This document shows, in pieces, positions 43,828 through 51,698 of a DNA stretch of 64,000 nt (position 1 is its first letter; every line of letters starts with the position of its first letter). The stretch covers positions 1-64,000 of the forward strand of contig CANRHR010000009.1 in assembly GCA_947630475.1 (NCBI GenBank), in the 5' to 3' direction. The notes beneath the pieces were generated by a model. It made no database searches. It was not told the origin of the DNA and was given only the letters and a program-made list of their open reading frames with translations. Position numbers and translations under genes: made by a program. The DNA comes from an uncultured Clostridia bacterium. Lineage in GTDB: Bacteria; Bacillota; Clostridia; Lachnospirales; CAG-274.

Positions 43828-44787
43828 TCAATTCTTTTTCAATTCTTTTTTAATCTCATTAACTATAGTTTCAACGGCATAATCAACAGAGCCTGTTATG
43901 CTTGCTCCGGCAGCAAGCTTATGACCGCCGCCGTTATATTTAACAGCAACAGCGCTTATATCCAATTCCTTGCTTCTCATGCTTATTTTTTTTGTTCCGT
44001 CCTCTTTTTCATAAACAAAAACAGAAACGCTTACTCCAACAAAATTAAGAAGATACTCTGAAATACCATCCAAATCATTATAATCAGCCTTACATTCGTT
44101 TATTATTTCATCTTTTGTAAGGTAAGACCAGCAAATTTCTCCATCTATAACATATCTTCCAAGCGCCTTAAGGAAAACGGCTGTTTGTTCTTTGCTGTGG
44201 CTGTATAAAACATCCGTTTGAATTTTTGAAAAATCAATTCCCAAACTTATAAGCCTTGCCGCCGCTTCAAGTGTGGCAGGAGAAGTTGATTTATGCTTAA
44301 ATGCGCTGGTATCGCTTACAATGCCTGTATAAAGAGCCTCTGCAATGCTTTCATTCAAAACGCAGAAATTTTTTATTATATCATAAACAACCTCACAGGT
44401 TGAAGAGCTGTCCGCAAGCACGATATTATAATCGGCAAAATTCTTATTACTTATATGATGGTCGATACACATTGTTTCAGCTGCTCTTTTAAAAACACTC
44501 TCCGCCCTGCCTAATCTATCCGGGCTGCTGCAGTCAAGGCTTATAAAAAGCTGCGGCTCAAGACTGTCGTAATCTTCCTTAAAAATATATTCTTTACCTT
44601 TTATAAAGCTATATTTGCAGCTATAGTCCTCCAGAAGAACAATAGGCTTTTTGCCCATAATAGCCAAACATAAAGCCAAACCAAGCGATGAACCTACAGC
44701 ATCGCCGTCGGGATTTGTGTGACTGCCTATCACAATATTGTCATATTTTGAAATTAATTCATATATCTGCGGTGAATTTGTCTGCAT
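43828..44787 (-). CDS. nrnA: DHH/DHHA1 phosphoesterase NrnA
   Basis: 319 residues from ATG 44787 (GGGGG seven bases upstream; an earlier ATG overlaps the site). DHH domain ligands in GSHTNPDGDAVGSS and CIDHHISNKNF; DHHA1 motif YNGGGHKLAAGASI. Bifunctional nano-RNase and pAp phosphatase. In the rbfA-nrnA-truB order of Firmicutes. Confidence 0.95.
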   Translation of the reverse strand: MQTNSPQIYELISKYDNIVIGSHTNPDGDAVGSSLGLALCLAIMGKKPIVLLEDYSCKYSFIKGKEYIFKEDYDSLEPQLFISLDCSSPDRLGRAESVFKRAAETMCIDHHISNKNFADYNIVLADSSSTCEVVYDIIKNFCVLNESIAEALYTGIVSDTSAFKHKSTSPATLEAAARLISLGIDFSKIQTDVLYSHSKEQTAVFLKALGRYVIDGEICWSYLTKDEIINECKADYNDLDGISEYLLNFVGVSVSVFVYEKEDGTKKISMRSKELDISAVAVKYNGGGHKLAAGASITGSVDYAVETIVNEIKKELKKN

Positions 44788-44814
44788 ATAATAACCCCCG
44801 ATCATTTAGTTAAT

Positions 44815-44888
44815 GATATTTGTATTCTGCTTACATAACCAACGACAAGTATCCACCGCCTAACAGGCGGAAACTTACTTGTTGTTAA
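44815..44888 (+). repeat. dispersed repeat family A, copy 5
   Basis: GATATTTGTATTCTGCTTACATAACCAACGACAAGTA, hairpin CCGCC-TAACA-GGCGG, then ACTTACTTGTTGTTAA. Outer and middle arms pair (AACCAAC..., CAAGTA/TACTTG). The right end encodes the last codons and stop of rbfA. Confidence 0.75.
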
Positions 44889-45225
44889 GTTCATCAATAA
44901 GCTTTGACATTTTAATGCTGTACTCAATAGAATCATCAAGAATAAATTTAAGCTCCGGCGTATTTCTCAAATTAATTCTTTCGGCGAGAGTTTTTCGTAT
45001 AAAGCCTGCCGCATTTTTAAGCCCCTGCATAACATCCTGCTTTTGATCGTCATCACCCATAACGCTCACATAAAGCTTGCAGTATTTAAGATCGCTTGTT
45101 GTTTCAACCTTTATAACGCTTGTCATTGCGCCGACTCTGGGATCTTTCAATTCTCCTCTCAAAATTTCGGAAACTTCTTTTTTTATCTCGTCATTAATTC
45201 GGATCATTCTTGTGTTATTTTTCAT
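44875..45225 (-). CDS. rbfA: ribosome-binding factor A
   Basis: 116 residues, KH-like RbfA fold (RINDEIKKEVSEILRGELKDPR, VMGDDDQKQDVMQGLKNAAGFIR). Helps mature the 16S rRNA 5' end. The C terminus (NNK) is encoded by a family A repeat. Confidence 0.95.
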   Translation of the reverse strand: MKNNTRMIRINDEIKKEVSEILRGELKDPRVGAMTSVIKVETTSDLKYCKLYVSVMGDDDQKQDVMQGLKNAAGFIRKTLAERINLRNTPELKFILDDSIEYSIKMSKLIDELNNK

Positions 45226-45282
45226 AAGTCCATCACCCTTTTAAAGTGTTTTTTAAGTCTTTATATTCACAAGCCAAGCCCT

Positions 45283-47469
45283 TTAGCGTTTTATTTCCTC
45301 CATAGTAAACGCTTCAATAATATCCCCTTCTTTAATATCGTTAAATCTGCTAAATGAGATTCCACATTCATAGCCTGAGCTTACTTCTTTTACATCATCC
45401 TTAAATCTTCTTAAGGTGGCAGGCTCTCCCTCATATACAACCTTTCCGTCTCTTATGATTCTAACCTTTGAGTTTCTCATAAGCTTGCCATCAGTCACAT
45501 AGCTGCCGCCTACAGAGCCGACACTTGATATTTTAATAATCTGTCTGATTTCGGCATGACCTATTATTTTTTCTTCATAAACAGGATCCAGCATACCTTT
45601 CATAGCCGCTGTAATATCCTCAATGGCATTGTAAATAACCCTATAAAGCCTTATATCAACATCCTGATCCTCGGCAACGGATTTTGCCGATGCTTCGGGC
45701 CTTACATTAAAGCCTATTATAATTGCATTTGAAGCGCTGGCAAGCATAACGTCAGACTCCGTTATTGCGCCTACGCCGCCGTGAATAGTGTTTATCCTTA
45801 CCTCATCGTTTGAGAGCTTTTCAAGGCTTGCCCTGACAGCCTCAACGGAGCCATGAACATCCGCCTTTATAACTATATTAAGCTCCTTAACGTTTCCTGA
45901 TTGTATTTGTGTAAACAAGTCATCAAGAGAAACCTTTTGATGAGTTTCTTTTAGCATATCGACTCTTCCCTTTGCAACAACAGATTCAGCCGCCTGTCTT
46001 GCCTGCTTTTCATTATCGGCAACATAAAACATATCTCCTGATGTCGGAACTTCGCTTAAGCCTAAAATTTCAACAGGCATAGATGCACCTGCTTTTTTAA
46101 CCTTGTGTCCCTTATCATTCATCATAGCCCTTATTCTGCCATATGCACATCCGGCTACAATAGGATCGCCAACCTTAAGCGTTCCGTTTTGAACAAGAAC
46201 CGTTGCAACGGGGCCTCTTCCTTTATCGAGCTGAGCTTCAATAATAGTTCCCCTTGCTCTTTTGTTAGGGTTAGCCTTAAGCTCTTTCATCTCTGAAACA
46301 AGAAGTATCATTTCCAAAAGCTGCTCTATACCCTCTTTGCTTACGGCTGAAACAGGAACACATATAGTATCGCCGCCCCAATCTTCAGCCAAAAGCCCGT
46401 ATTCAGTAAGCTCCTGTTTAACTCTGTCGACATTTGCACTTTCCTTATCTATCTTATTTATCGCAACAATTATATCTACATTAGCCGCCTTTGCATGGTT
46501 AATTGCTTCTATTGTCTGGGGCATAACTCCATCGTCAGCCGCAACAACCAAAATAGCAATATCCGTAACCTGAGCGCCTCTCATACGCATTGCCGTAAAT
46601 GCTTCATGCCCCGGGGTATCGAGAAATGTTATGGTCTTTTTATCTATAGATACGGTATATGCGCCTATATGCTGAGTTATTCCTCCCGCTTCTTTCGCTG
46701 TAACGCTTGAATGTCTTATAGCATCAAGAAGTGATGTTTTTCCATGGTCAACATGACCCATAACAACTACAATAGGAGGCCTTTCAACCATATCCTCTTC
46801 ATTATCTTCTTCTTCCTTAAATGCTTCCTCAAGCAGATCTATTTCCTGCGCCTGCTCGGCTATAACATCAAAATCTTCACAAAGGGCAGCCGCAATAGCA
46901 TACTCTATCTCCTGATTTATACTTGCCATAATACCGCTTTTCATCAGGCGTGTCATAATTTCGGAGGTATTTTTTTCAAGCTTTTCGGCAAGCTCCTTAA
47001 CCGTAACCGTTTTGCCCAACTGTATTGTTTTAATATCGTCCTGCTCTTCTAATTTATTAATATCAGCCACTTCTTTCTCCGATTTTTCAAATTTATTTTT
47101 ATTTTTCTTTCCTTTTTTATTTTTCTTTTTACCCTCTGTCAATCCCTGCTGTGCAGGCTTTTCTTCACCGATTTCTGAACTTGCGCCTTTATCGTCCAGT
47201 TTATTATTGTCTTTTTTTGTTTTATTTTCACTGACATTTTGCTTTTCGTCTTTTTTAGGGCTTTTATCCGATTCGGCTTTTACTTTATCAGGTTCGGAAG
47301 ATGTACTTTCCTCCGATGTATAAAGCTCTAAAACGGTATTTACAATTTCATCATCTATTGCGCTCATATGTGTTTTAACCTCAACGCCAAGCTCCTTAAG
47401 CCTTTCTATAAGCTTTTTGCTGTTAATGCCGAGGGTTTTAGCCAATTCGTGTACTCTTGTTTTAGCCAA
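45283..47469 (-). CDS. infB: translation initiation factor IF-2
   Basis: 728 residues. TTG start at 47469 gives the family N terminus (M)[10 protein letters not shown] and lies six bases after AAGGAGGTG; a GTG at 47478 overlaps the site. IF2_N domains, a K/E/N-rich linker (about 60-140), the G domain ([26 protein letters not shown]), and domains II-IV. Directs initiator tRNA to the ribosome. Confidence 0.97.
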   Translation of the reverse strand: MAKTRVHELAKTLGINSKKLIERLKELGVEVKTHMSAIDDEIVNTVLELYTSEESTSSEPDKVKAESDKSPKKDEKQNVSENKTKKDNNKLDDKGASSEIGEEKPAQQGLTEGKKKNKKGKKNKNKFEKSEKEVADINKLEEQDDIKTIQLGKTVTVKELAEKLEKNTSEIMTRLMKSGIMASINQEIEYAIAAALCEDFDVIAEQAQEIDLLEEAFKEEEDNEEDMVERPPIVVVMGHVDHGKTSLLDAIRHSSVTAKEAGGITQHIGAYTVSIDKKTITFLDTPGHEAFTAMRMRGAQVTDIAILVVAADDGVMPQTIEAINHAKAANVDIIVAINKIDKESANVDRVKQELTEYGLLAEDWGGDTICVPVSAVSKEGIEQLLEMILLVSEMKELKANPNKRARGTIIEAQLDKGRGPVATVLVQNGTLKVGDPIVAGCAYGRIRAMMNDKGHKVKKAGASMPVEILGLSEVPTSGDMFYVADNEKQARQAAESVVAKGRVDMLKETHQKVSLDDLFTQIQSGNVKELNIVIKADVHGSVEAVRASLEKLSNDEVRINTIHGGVGAITESDVMLASASNAIIIGFNVRPEASAKSVAEDQDVDIRLYRVIYNAIEDITAAMKGMLDPVYEEKIIGHAEIRQIIKISSVGSVGGSYVTDGKLMRNSKVRIIRDGKVVYEGEPATLRRFKDDVKEVSSGYECGISFSRFNDIKEGDIIEAFTMEEIKR

Positions 47470-47529
47470 TCGCCGCACCTCCTTAATAAAGTCTGCTTTA
47501 AAATGTAAAATATAAATCAGTTAGTAAAT

Positions 47530-47590
47530 GATATTTGTACTTACGCTATGCTTCGTACTAATAACAGACGGCTTCTTACTAAGCCTTTTA
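47530..47590 (+). repeat. dispersed repeat family A, copy 6 (short)
   Basis: GATATTTGTACTTACGCTATGCTTCGTACTAATAACAGACGG and hairpin GGCTT-CTTACT-AAGCC; the right module is missing. It ends at the stop codon of the ylxQ-like gene. Confidence 0.65.
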
Positions 47591-47902
47591 AATAAAACAA
47601 TCCACATCTATAAGTTCTTTTATTTTTTCGGCAAAATTTGCATTGCATACAGCTATAACAGCTCTGCAATCCTTACCGATAGAATGTCCGAGTTTCTGCA
47701 TATCCGAACATACGGCAGTGGGTACATTATAATAAAAAGCCTTTTTTTTAAATTTTTCTTTTGTATTATTCGCCGCATCCTGTGCAATTATAATTAAATA
47801 TGCCCTGGATGCTCTAAGCGCCTTTTCCGCCGAAAGCTCTCCCGAAACAAGCTCTCCTGCTCTTTGGCACAATGAAAGCATAGATAAAAATTTTTTATTC
47901 AT
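47588..47902 (-). CDS. ylxQ: L7Ae-family ribosomal-like protein YlxQ
   Basis: 104 residues, L7Ae/L30e fold (LSLCQRAGELVSGELSAEKAL, LIIIAQDAANNTKEKF). RNA-binding; K-turn binding is known for relatives. Overlaps ylxR by 8 bp and precedes infB. Confidence 0.9.
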   Translation of the reverse strand: MNKKFLSMLSLCQRAGELVSGELSAEKALRASRAYLIIIAQDAANNTKEKFKKKAFYYNVPTAVCSDMQKLGHSIGKDCRAVIAVCNANFAEKIKELIDVDCFI

Positions 47903-48167
47903 TACAGTTTAACAACTCACCTTTTAATTTTTCATAAACTTCTTTTGGCACAGGGCTTTTAAAAGAATGTTCCAAGCCTTTGGATTTATGCGCTCTTTCA
48001 AGGCAATCAAGATTTTTGCAAATATAAGCTCCTCTTCCGGATTTTTTGCCTGTAGCATCAATTGAAAACTCTCCGTTTTCATTTCTTACAATACGAATAA
48101 GCTCTTTTTTATTTTTCATTTCCTGACAGCCCGTGCATTTTCTAAGGGGAATTTTTCTTTGCTTCAT
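47895..48167 (-). CDS. ylxR: YlxR/RnpM-family RNA-binding protein
   Basis: 90 residues, DUF448/YlxR fold (RKCTGCQEMKNKKELIRIVR, GRGAYICKN). In Bacillus the homologue (RnpM) affects RNase P; here the link is by family only. ATGA overlap with nusA. Confidence 0.92.
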   Translation of the reverse strand: MKQRKIPLRKCTGCQEMKNKKELIRIVRNENGEFSIDATGKKSGRGAYICKNLDCLERAHKSKGLEHSFKSPVPKEVYEKLKGELLNCNE

Positions 48168-49333
48168 AATATATTCTCTCCTGCCTGCTGCTGTCCGTTG
48201 TAATCATCAAAAGCATAATCGGTTTCTTCATTATTATTTTCTTTTTCTTTAATAAAAACCTCTTCATCGGAAAAATCAATAAAATTTGTCGCTCTGGCTT
48301 GAGCTTCGCTTTTAATATCGATCTTCCAGCCTGTAAGCCTTGCGGCAAGCCTTACATTCTGACCTTCTCTGCCTATCGCAAGTGAAAGCTGATTATTTGG
48401 AACAACTACCCTTGCGCTCTGCTCATTTTCATTTTCGCTAAGCTCAACTGCAATAACCTTAGATGGCTTAAGCGCCTGAGTAATAAATTTTCTCGGATCC
48501 TGATTCCACTCTATAATATCAATTTTTTCTCCCTCAAGCTCATTTACAATAACATTTACTCTGCTTCCGTTTTGCCCTACGCAAGCCCCAACAGGGTCTA
48601 CATCGGGATTTTTGGAATAAACGGCCATTTTTGTTCTGGAGCCTGCCTCTCTTGAGATGTTTTTAATTTCTACAGTTCCGTCAAAAACCTCCGGAACCTC
48701 AAGCTCAAAAAGTCTTTTTACAAGCTCGTAGTGAGTTCTTGACACAGTAACCTGAGGGCCTTTTGTTGTCTGCTTAACTTCAAGAATATAAACCTTTATT
48801 CTGTCGTTAAAATTATACTTCTCTCCCGGTATCTGCTCTTTAAAAGGAAGAACTGCATCAAGCCTTCCAAGCGAAACAATAACATTCTTATGCTCTGTTC
48901 TCTGAACTATTCCCGTATCTATATCTCTTTGCTTTGTTATAAATTCATTATAAAGCTTTTCTCTTTCCGCCTCTCTGAATTTTTGAACGACAACCTGCTT
49001 AGCGGCCTGAGCTGAAATTCTGTTTAAATCCTTTAAAACAATAGGAAACGGCACACTATCACCCAATACATAAGATGGATCCAATTGCCTTGCCTTTTCA
49101 AGCGATATTTGATTTTGCTCATTTTCCTCCTGCTCAACTACCTCTTTAAGCGCAAAAACGGAAATATCTCCGCTTTGGCGGTTAATATCAACTTTAATAT
49201 TCTGAGAAGTTCCAAAATTTTTTTTACAGGCTGAAACCAAAGCATTTTCAATAGCTGTAAATATTATCTCTTTATCAATACCCTTTTCTTTTTCAATAGA
49301 TCTTAAAGCGTTAAGCAGCTCTTTGCTATCCAT
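48164..49333 (-). CDS. nusA: transcription termination/antitermination factor NusA
   Basis: 389 residues. N-terminal RNA-polymerase-binding domain, S1 domain (DTGIVQRTEHKNVIVSLGRLDAVLP), two KH domains (VGACVGQNGSRVNVIVNEL, LAIGREGQNVRLAARLTGWKIDI). An acidic Asn/Glu tail ends the protein without acidic repeats. Acts on RNA polymerase pausing. A hairpin ahead of rimP may let it regulate its own operon. Confidence 0.97.
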   Translation of the reverse strand: MDSKELLNALRSIEKEKGIDKEIIFTAIENALVSACKKNFGTSQNIKVDINRQSGDISVFALKEVVEQEENEQNQISLEKARQLDPSYVLGDSVPFPIVLKDLNRISAQAAKQVVVQKFREAEREKLYNEFITKQRDIDTGIVQRTEHKNVIVSLGRLDAVLPFKEQIPGEKYNFNDRIKVYILEVKQTTKGPQVTVSRTHYELVKRLFELEVPEVFDGTVEIKNISREAGSRTKMAVYSKNPDVDPVGACVGQNGSRVNVIVNELEGEKIDIIEWNQDPRKFITQALKPSKVIAVELSENENEQSARVVVPNNQLSLAIGREGQNVRLAARLTGWKIDIKSEAQARATNFIDFSDEEVFIKEKENNNEETDYAFDDYNGQQQAGENIL

Positions 49334-49378
49334 TTTTTATTATATCCTCCTAAACCTTCAGCCAAATAAGCTCTTGTT

Positions 49379-49843
49379 TTAAAGCTCAACTGACAATCTG
49401 CAAACAGAAACGTCTTTTTTATCAAAGCTTAGCTCTTCTCCATCCTGCAAAAAAATTACAATCTTGCCGTCAATAAGCCCTTTAAGGCTCCCGCTGAACT
49501 GCTTTATTCCGTCAACAGGCTTATAAAGCTTTACATCAACGTTTCTGCCCTTATATTTTTCATATTCAAAATCCTTTTTCAAGGCTCTGTCAATACCCGG
49601 CGAGCTTACCTCAAGGATGTAGGCAGGCTCAATAAAATCCTCGGCATCAATCTTTTTTTCTGCAAAACGGCTTAAAAGCTCACAGTCATCAATAGAGAAG
49701 CCTCCCGTTTTATCGGCATAAATTCTCAAATAATAAACAGACGCCTCTTTTACAAACTCCACCTCAACAAGCTCAAAGCCGTTTTCTTCAATAAAGGGAG
49801 TAATTATTTCCTCAACCCTTTTAACAATTTCTTTAGCCTGCAT
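49379..49843 (-). CDS. rimP: ribosome maturation factor RimP
   Basis: 154 residues from ATG 49843 (GGAAGG site six bases upstream); codons further upstream are within the leader hairpin. RimP N domain (NGFELVEVEFVKEASVYYLRIYADK) and C domain (ISSPGIDRAL-like VSSPGIDRALKKDFEY). Needed for 30S maturation. First gene of the nusA operon. Confidence 0.95.
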   Translation of the reverse strand: MQAKEIVKRVEEIITPFIEENGFELVEVEFVKEASVYYLRIYADKTGGFSIDDCELLSRFAEKKIDAEDFIEPAYILEVSSPGIDRALKKDFEYEKYKGRNVDVKLYKPVDGIKQFSGSLKGLIDGKIVIFLQDGEELSFDKKDVSVCRLSVEL

Positions 49844-49860
49844 AGCATCCTTCCTTTCAA

Positions 49861-49892
49861 TATAAAACAAGAGTGGGTCAAAACCCACTCTT
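49861..49892 (-). terminator. hairpin terminator (attenuator) in the leader of rimP-nusA
   Basis: Ten-bp perfect arms (49869-49878 with 49883-49892), four-base loop, then GTTTTATA on the minus strand. It lies between the proposed promoter (49918-49946) and the rimP start (49843), so transcripts must read through it. Confidence 0.75.
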
Positions 49893-49917
49893 CAATCATC
49901 AGCATCAAGCTTATTAT

Positions 49918-49946
49918 ATTTTAGCATTAAACCTTAAATTTTGCAA
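49918..49946 (-). promoter_or_regulatory. candidate promoter of rimP-nusA operon
   Basis: Minus-strand TTGCAA (49941-49946) and TAAAAT (49918-49923) with 17 bp between; an overlapping TATAAT is also present. Confidence 0.55.
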
Positions 49947-50042
49947 TACCTAATTAATCAATATTTTAAATATTTTACAAAAGCTGATTATTTTTTCAAA
50001 GCTTTGTAATTGGATTTAATCCGCCTGCTTAATACGGCGATT

Positions 50043-50867
50043 TTATGCGTCAATTACTGTTTTTGCCATATTAATCATTTCTTCTTTATCAAGATCGGTG
50101 TTAAATGCCAAAATATTATACTGCACATTTCCGTCGTACCAAATTAAAGACTGAAGCTTATCGGTTTCAATTTCCTTTGTGCCGTAGGAAATATCCAATC
50201 TTCCCTCGTCCTTAAGCTTTTTTTCTTCATCTGTCAGCATATTTTCTATGTTCTTCTCTTCACAATCCGGAGGGAAGCATTTCATCAAAGACCAAGAATA
50301 ATTAAGCTCTATTGCATTATATTCGCTTTTTTCGTATTTATCGGAATCAAAGCTTTCCGTATATGCTTTATCTATATTGTTGCAAAACAGGGATATGGAA
50401 TTATTTTTATTTCCGTTTTTATCCGCATATCTGAATATAACCTCTTTTGTTTCCACAACCTTTTCTCCGCTGGCGTCTTCTCCTGTTGATTCTGCAAAGC
50501 TAACTTTATCGAAGCTGTATTTATCCGATAAATTTTTAACATATTTCGGGCAAAAGCCGGCTTCTTTTTCAATTTGAGCCTCTGACGGAAATTCATTTAT
50601 ATCATCAGTATGATAAGAATGAGATACCCATCTGTCAACCCTTGATGAAGCCGCAATACAAGTTAATGTTGCAAAGCATAAAACGCATATGGCTGAAACT
50701 GCAATAATTTTCTTTTTCATATTAAATCCTCCATAATTTGAATTTTTTAAATATATTTTTTCTTTAATTTCTTCAAGCATATCATCAGATGCAAATACAT
50801 TATCTGTTTTGCTGTGCAAAGCTTTTTTTATTTTCTTATCTATTTTTTCATATTCTGATTGTTTCAT
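50043..50867 (-). CDS. probable anti-sigma factor (membrane)
   Basis: 274 residues from ATG 50867 (GGAGGAGG upstream), overlapping the end of the ECF sigma gene by 20 bp. Cytosolic N terminus of about 48 residues, one membrane segment (KKIIAVSAICVLCFATLTCI), and an external domain of about 200 residues that I do not recognise (recalls DUF4367/4179-like sensor domains). Its position right after the sigma gene suggests that it holds that factor at the membrane. Confidence 0.7.
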   Translation of the reverse strand: MKQSEYEKIDKKIKKALHSKTDNVFASDDMLEEIKEKIYLKNSNYGGFNMKKKIIAVSAICVLCFATLTCIAASSRVDRWVSHSYHTDDINEFPSEAQIEKEAGFCPKYVKNLSDKYSFDKVSFAESTGEDASGEKVVETKEVIFRYADKNGNKNNSISLFCNNIDKAYTESFDSDKYEKSEYNAIELNYSWSLMKCFPPDCEEKNIENMLTDEEKKLKDEGRLDISYGTKEIETDKLQSLIWYDGNVQYNILAFNTDLDKEEMINMAKTVIDA

Positions 50868-51423
50868 TTTTTGAACCTCCTCCAATATCATAAAAATTAA
50901 TTAAGCTTTCTTTTAAAATTGCTCTTGCCCTATGAAGCCTTGATTTAACCGTTCCCTCAATACAGCCTAAAGTTTTTGATATTTCCTTTATCGATAAATC
51001 ATTAAAATAAAACAAAATAACAGTTGTTTTTAATTTTATATCAAGTTTTTCAATCTCGGAATAAATAATTTCATATTCCTCATTTTTTAAATAATCCTTT
51101 ATTGATTTATCTATGCTTTGGGCATCAAACCTTTCATAAATATTTTCAACGGGGGTTACTTTTTTATCTTTTTTTGCGCAGCTCCATGATGTTCTTGTTA
51201 AAATTTTATAAAACCACGGCTTAAAGCTTTGAGAGTTTTTCAGCGAATTTATATTAAAATAACATTGTATAAAGGTTTCCTGAACTGCATCCTCCGCCGT
51301 ACATAAATTTCCGGTTATAAGATATGCCGTTCTTAGGGCAATATTTTTATAGCTGTTAAAAAGCTCGTCAAAAGCTTTTTCATTGCCGCTTTTAATTTGT
51401 TTTATGATTTCGGATTCATTCAA
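50848..51423 (-). CDS. ECF RNA polymerase sigma factor
   Basis: 191 residues. Sigma-70 region 2 (AFDELFNSYKNIALRTAYLITGN, EDAVQETFIQCYFNI) and region 4 (TVILFYFNDLSIKEISKTLGCIEGTVKSRLHRAR). Extracytoplasmic-function type. Coupled to the membrane protein downstream, its likely anti-sigma factor; target genes not visible here. Divergent from spoIIE. Confidence 0.92.
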   Translation of the reverse strand: MNESEIIKQIKSGNEKAFDELFNSYKNIALRTAYLITGNLCTAEDAVQETFIQCYFNINSLKNSQSFKPWFYKILTRTSWSCAKKDKKVTPVENIYERFDAQSIDKSIKDYLKNEEYEIIYSEIEKLDIKLKTTVILFYFNDLSIKEISKTLGCIEGTVKSRLHRARAILKESLINFYDIGGGSKNETIRI

Positions 51424-51513
51424 TTTTTATTCCTCCTTTAGGTGCACCTATAAATAAGAGGACGCTTAGATAAAAAAGGTTCATTAAATTTAAATTTTTA
51501 AAATTTTTATTTT

Positions 51514-51572
51514 AAGCTGCTTCGTCAGAAACCGTCGGTTATGAATACTCAGCACAGCGGAGTACAAATATC
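51514..51572 (-). repeat. dispersed repeat family A, copy 7 (reverse, short)
   Basis: On the minus strand: GATATTTGTACTCCGCTGTGC, TATTCATAACCGACGG, TTCTGACGAAGC. Nearly identical to the left half of the copy at 60397, truncated after the hairpin. Lies in the gap between the ECF sigma gene and spoIIE. Confidence 0.8.
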
Positions 51573-51698
51573 ATAAATATTTTAATTTTTTGTCAAAACA
51601 AGAGGTGATTTTTTAATCATGCAGAGCATAAAACCGACAAAACTTATAAATTCTTTTTTATATAATATGTTTAAATATATAATAAGGAGGAATATTAA

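Noticed and set aside
49990-50042. TCCGCCTGCTTAATACGGCG stretch resembling the right module of family A
   Set aside because: The match is short and lacks the outer arms.
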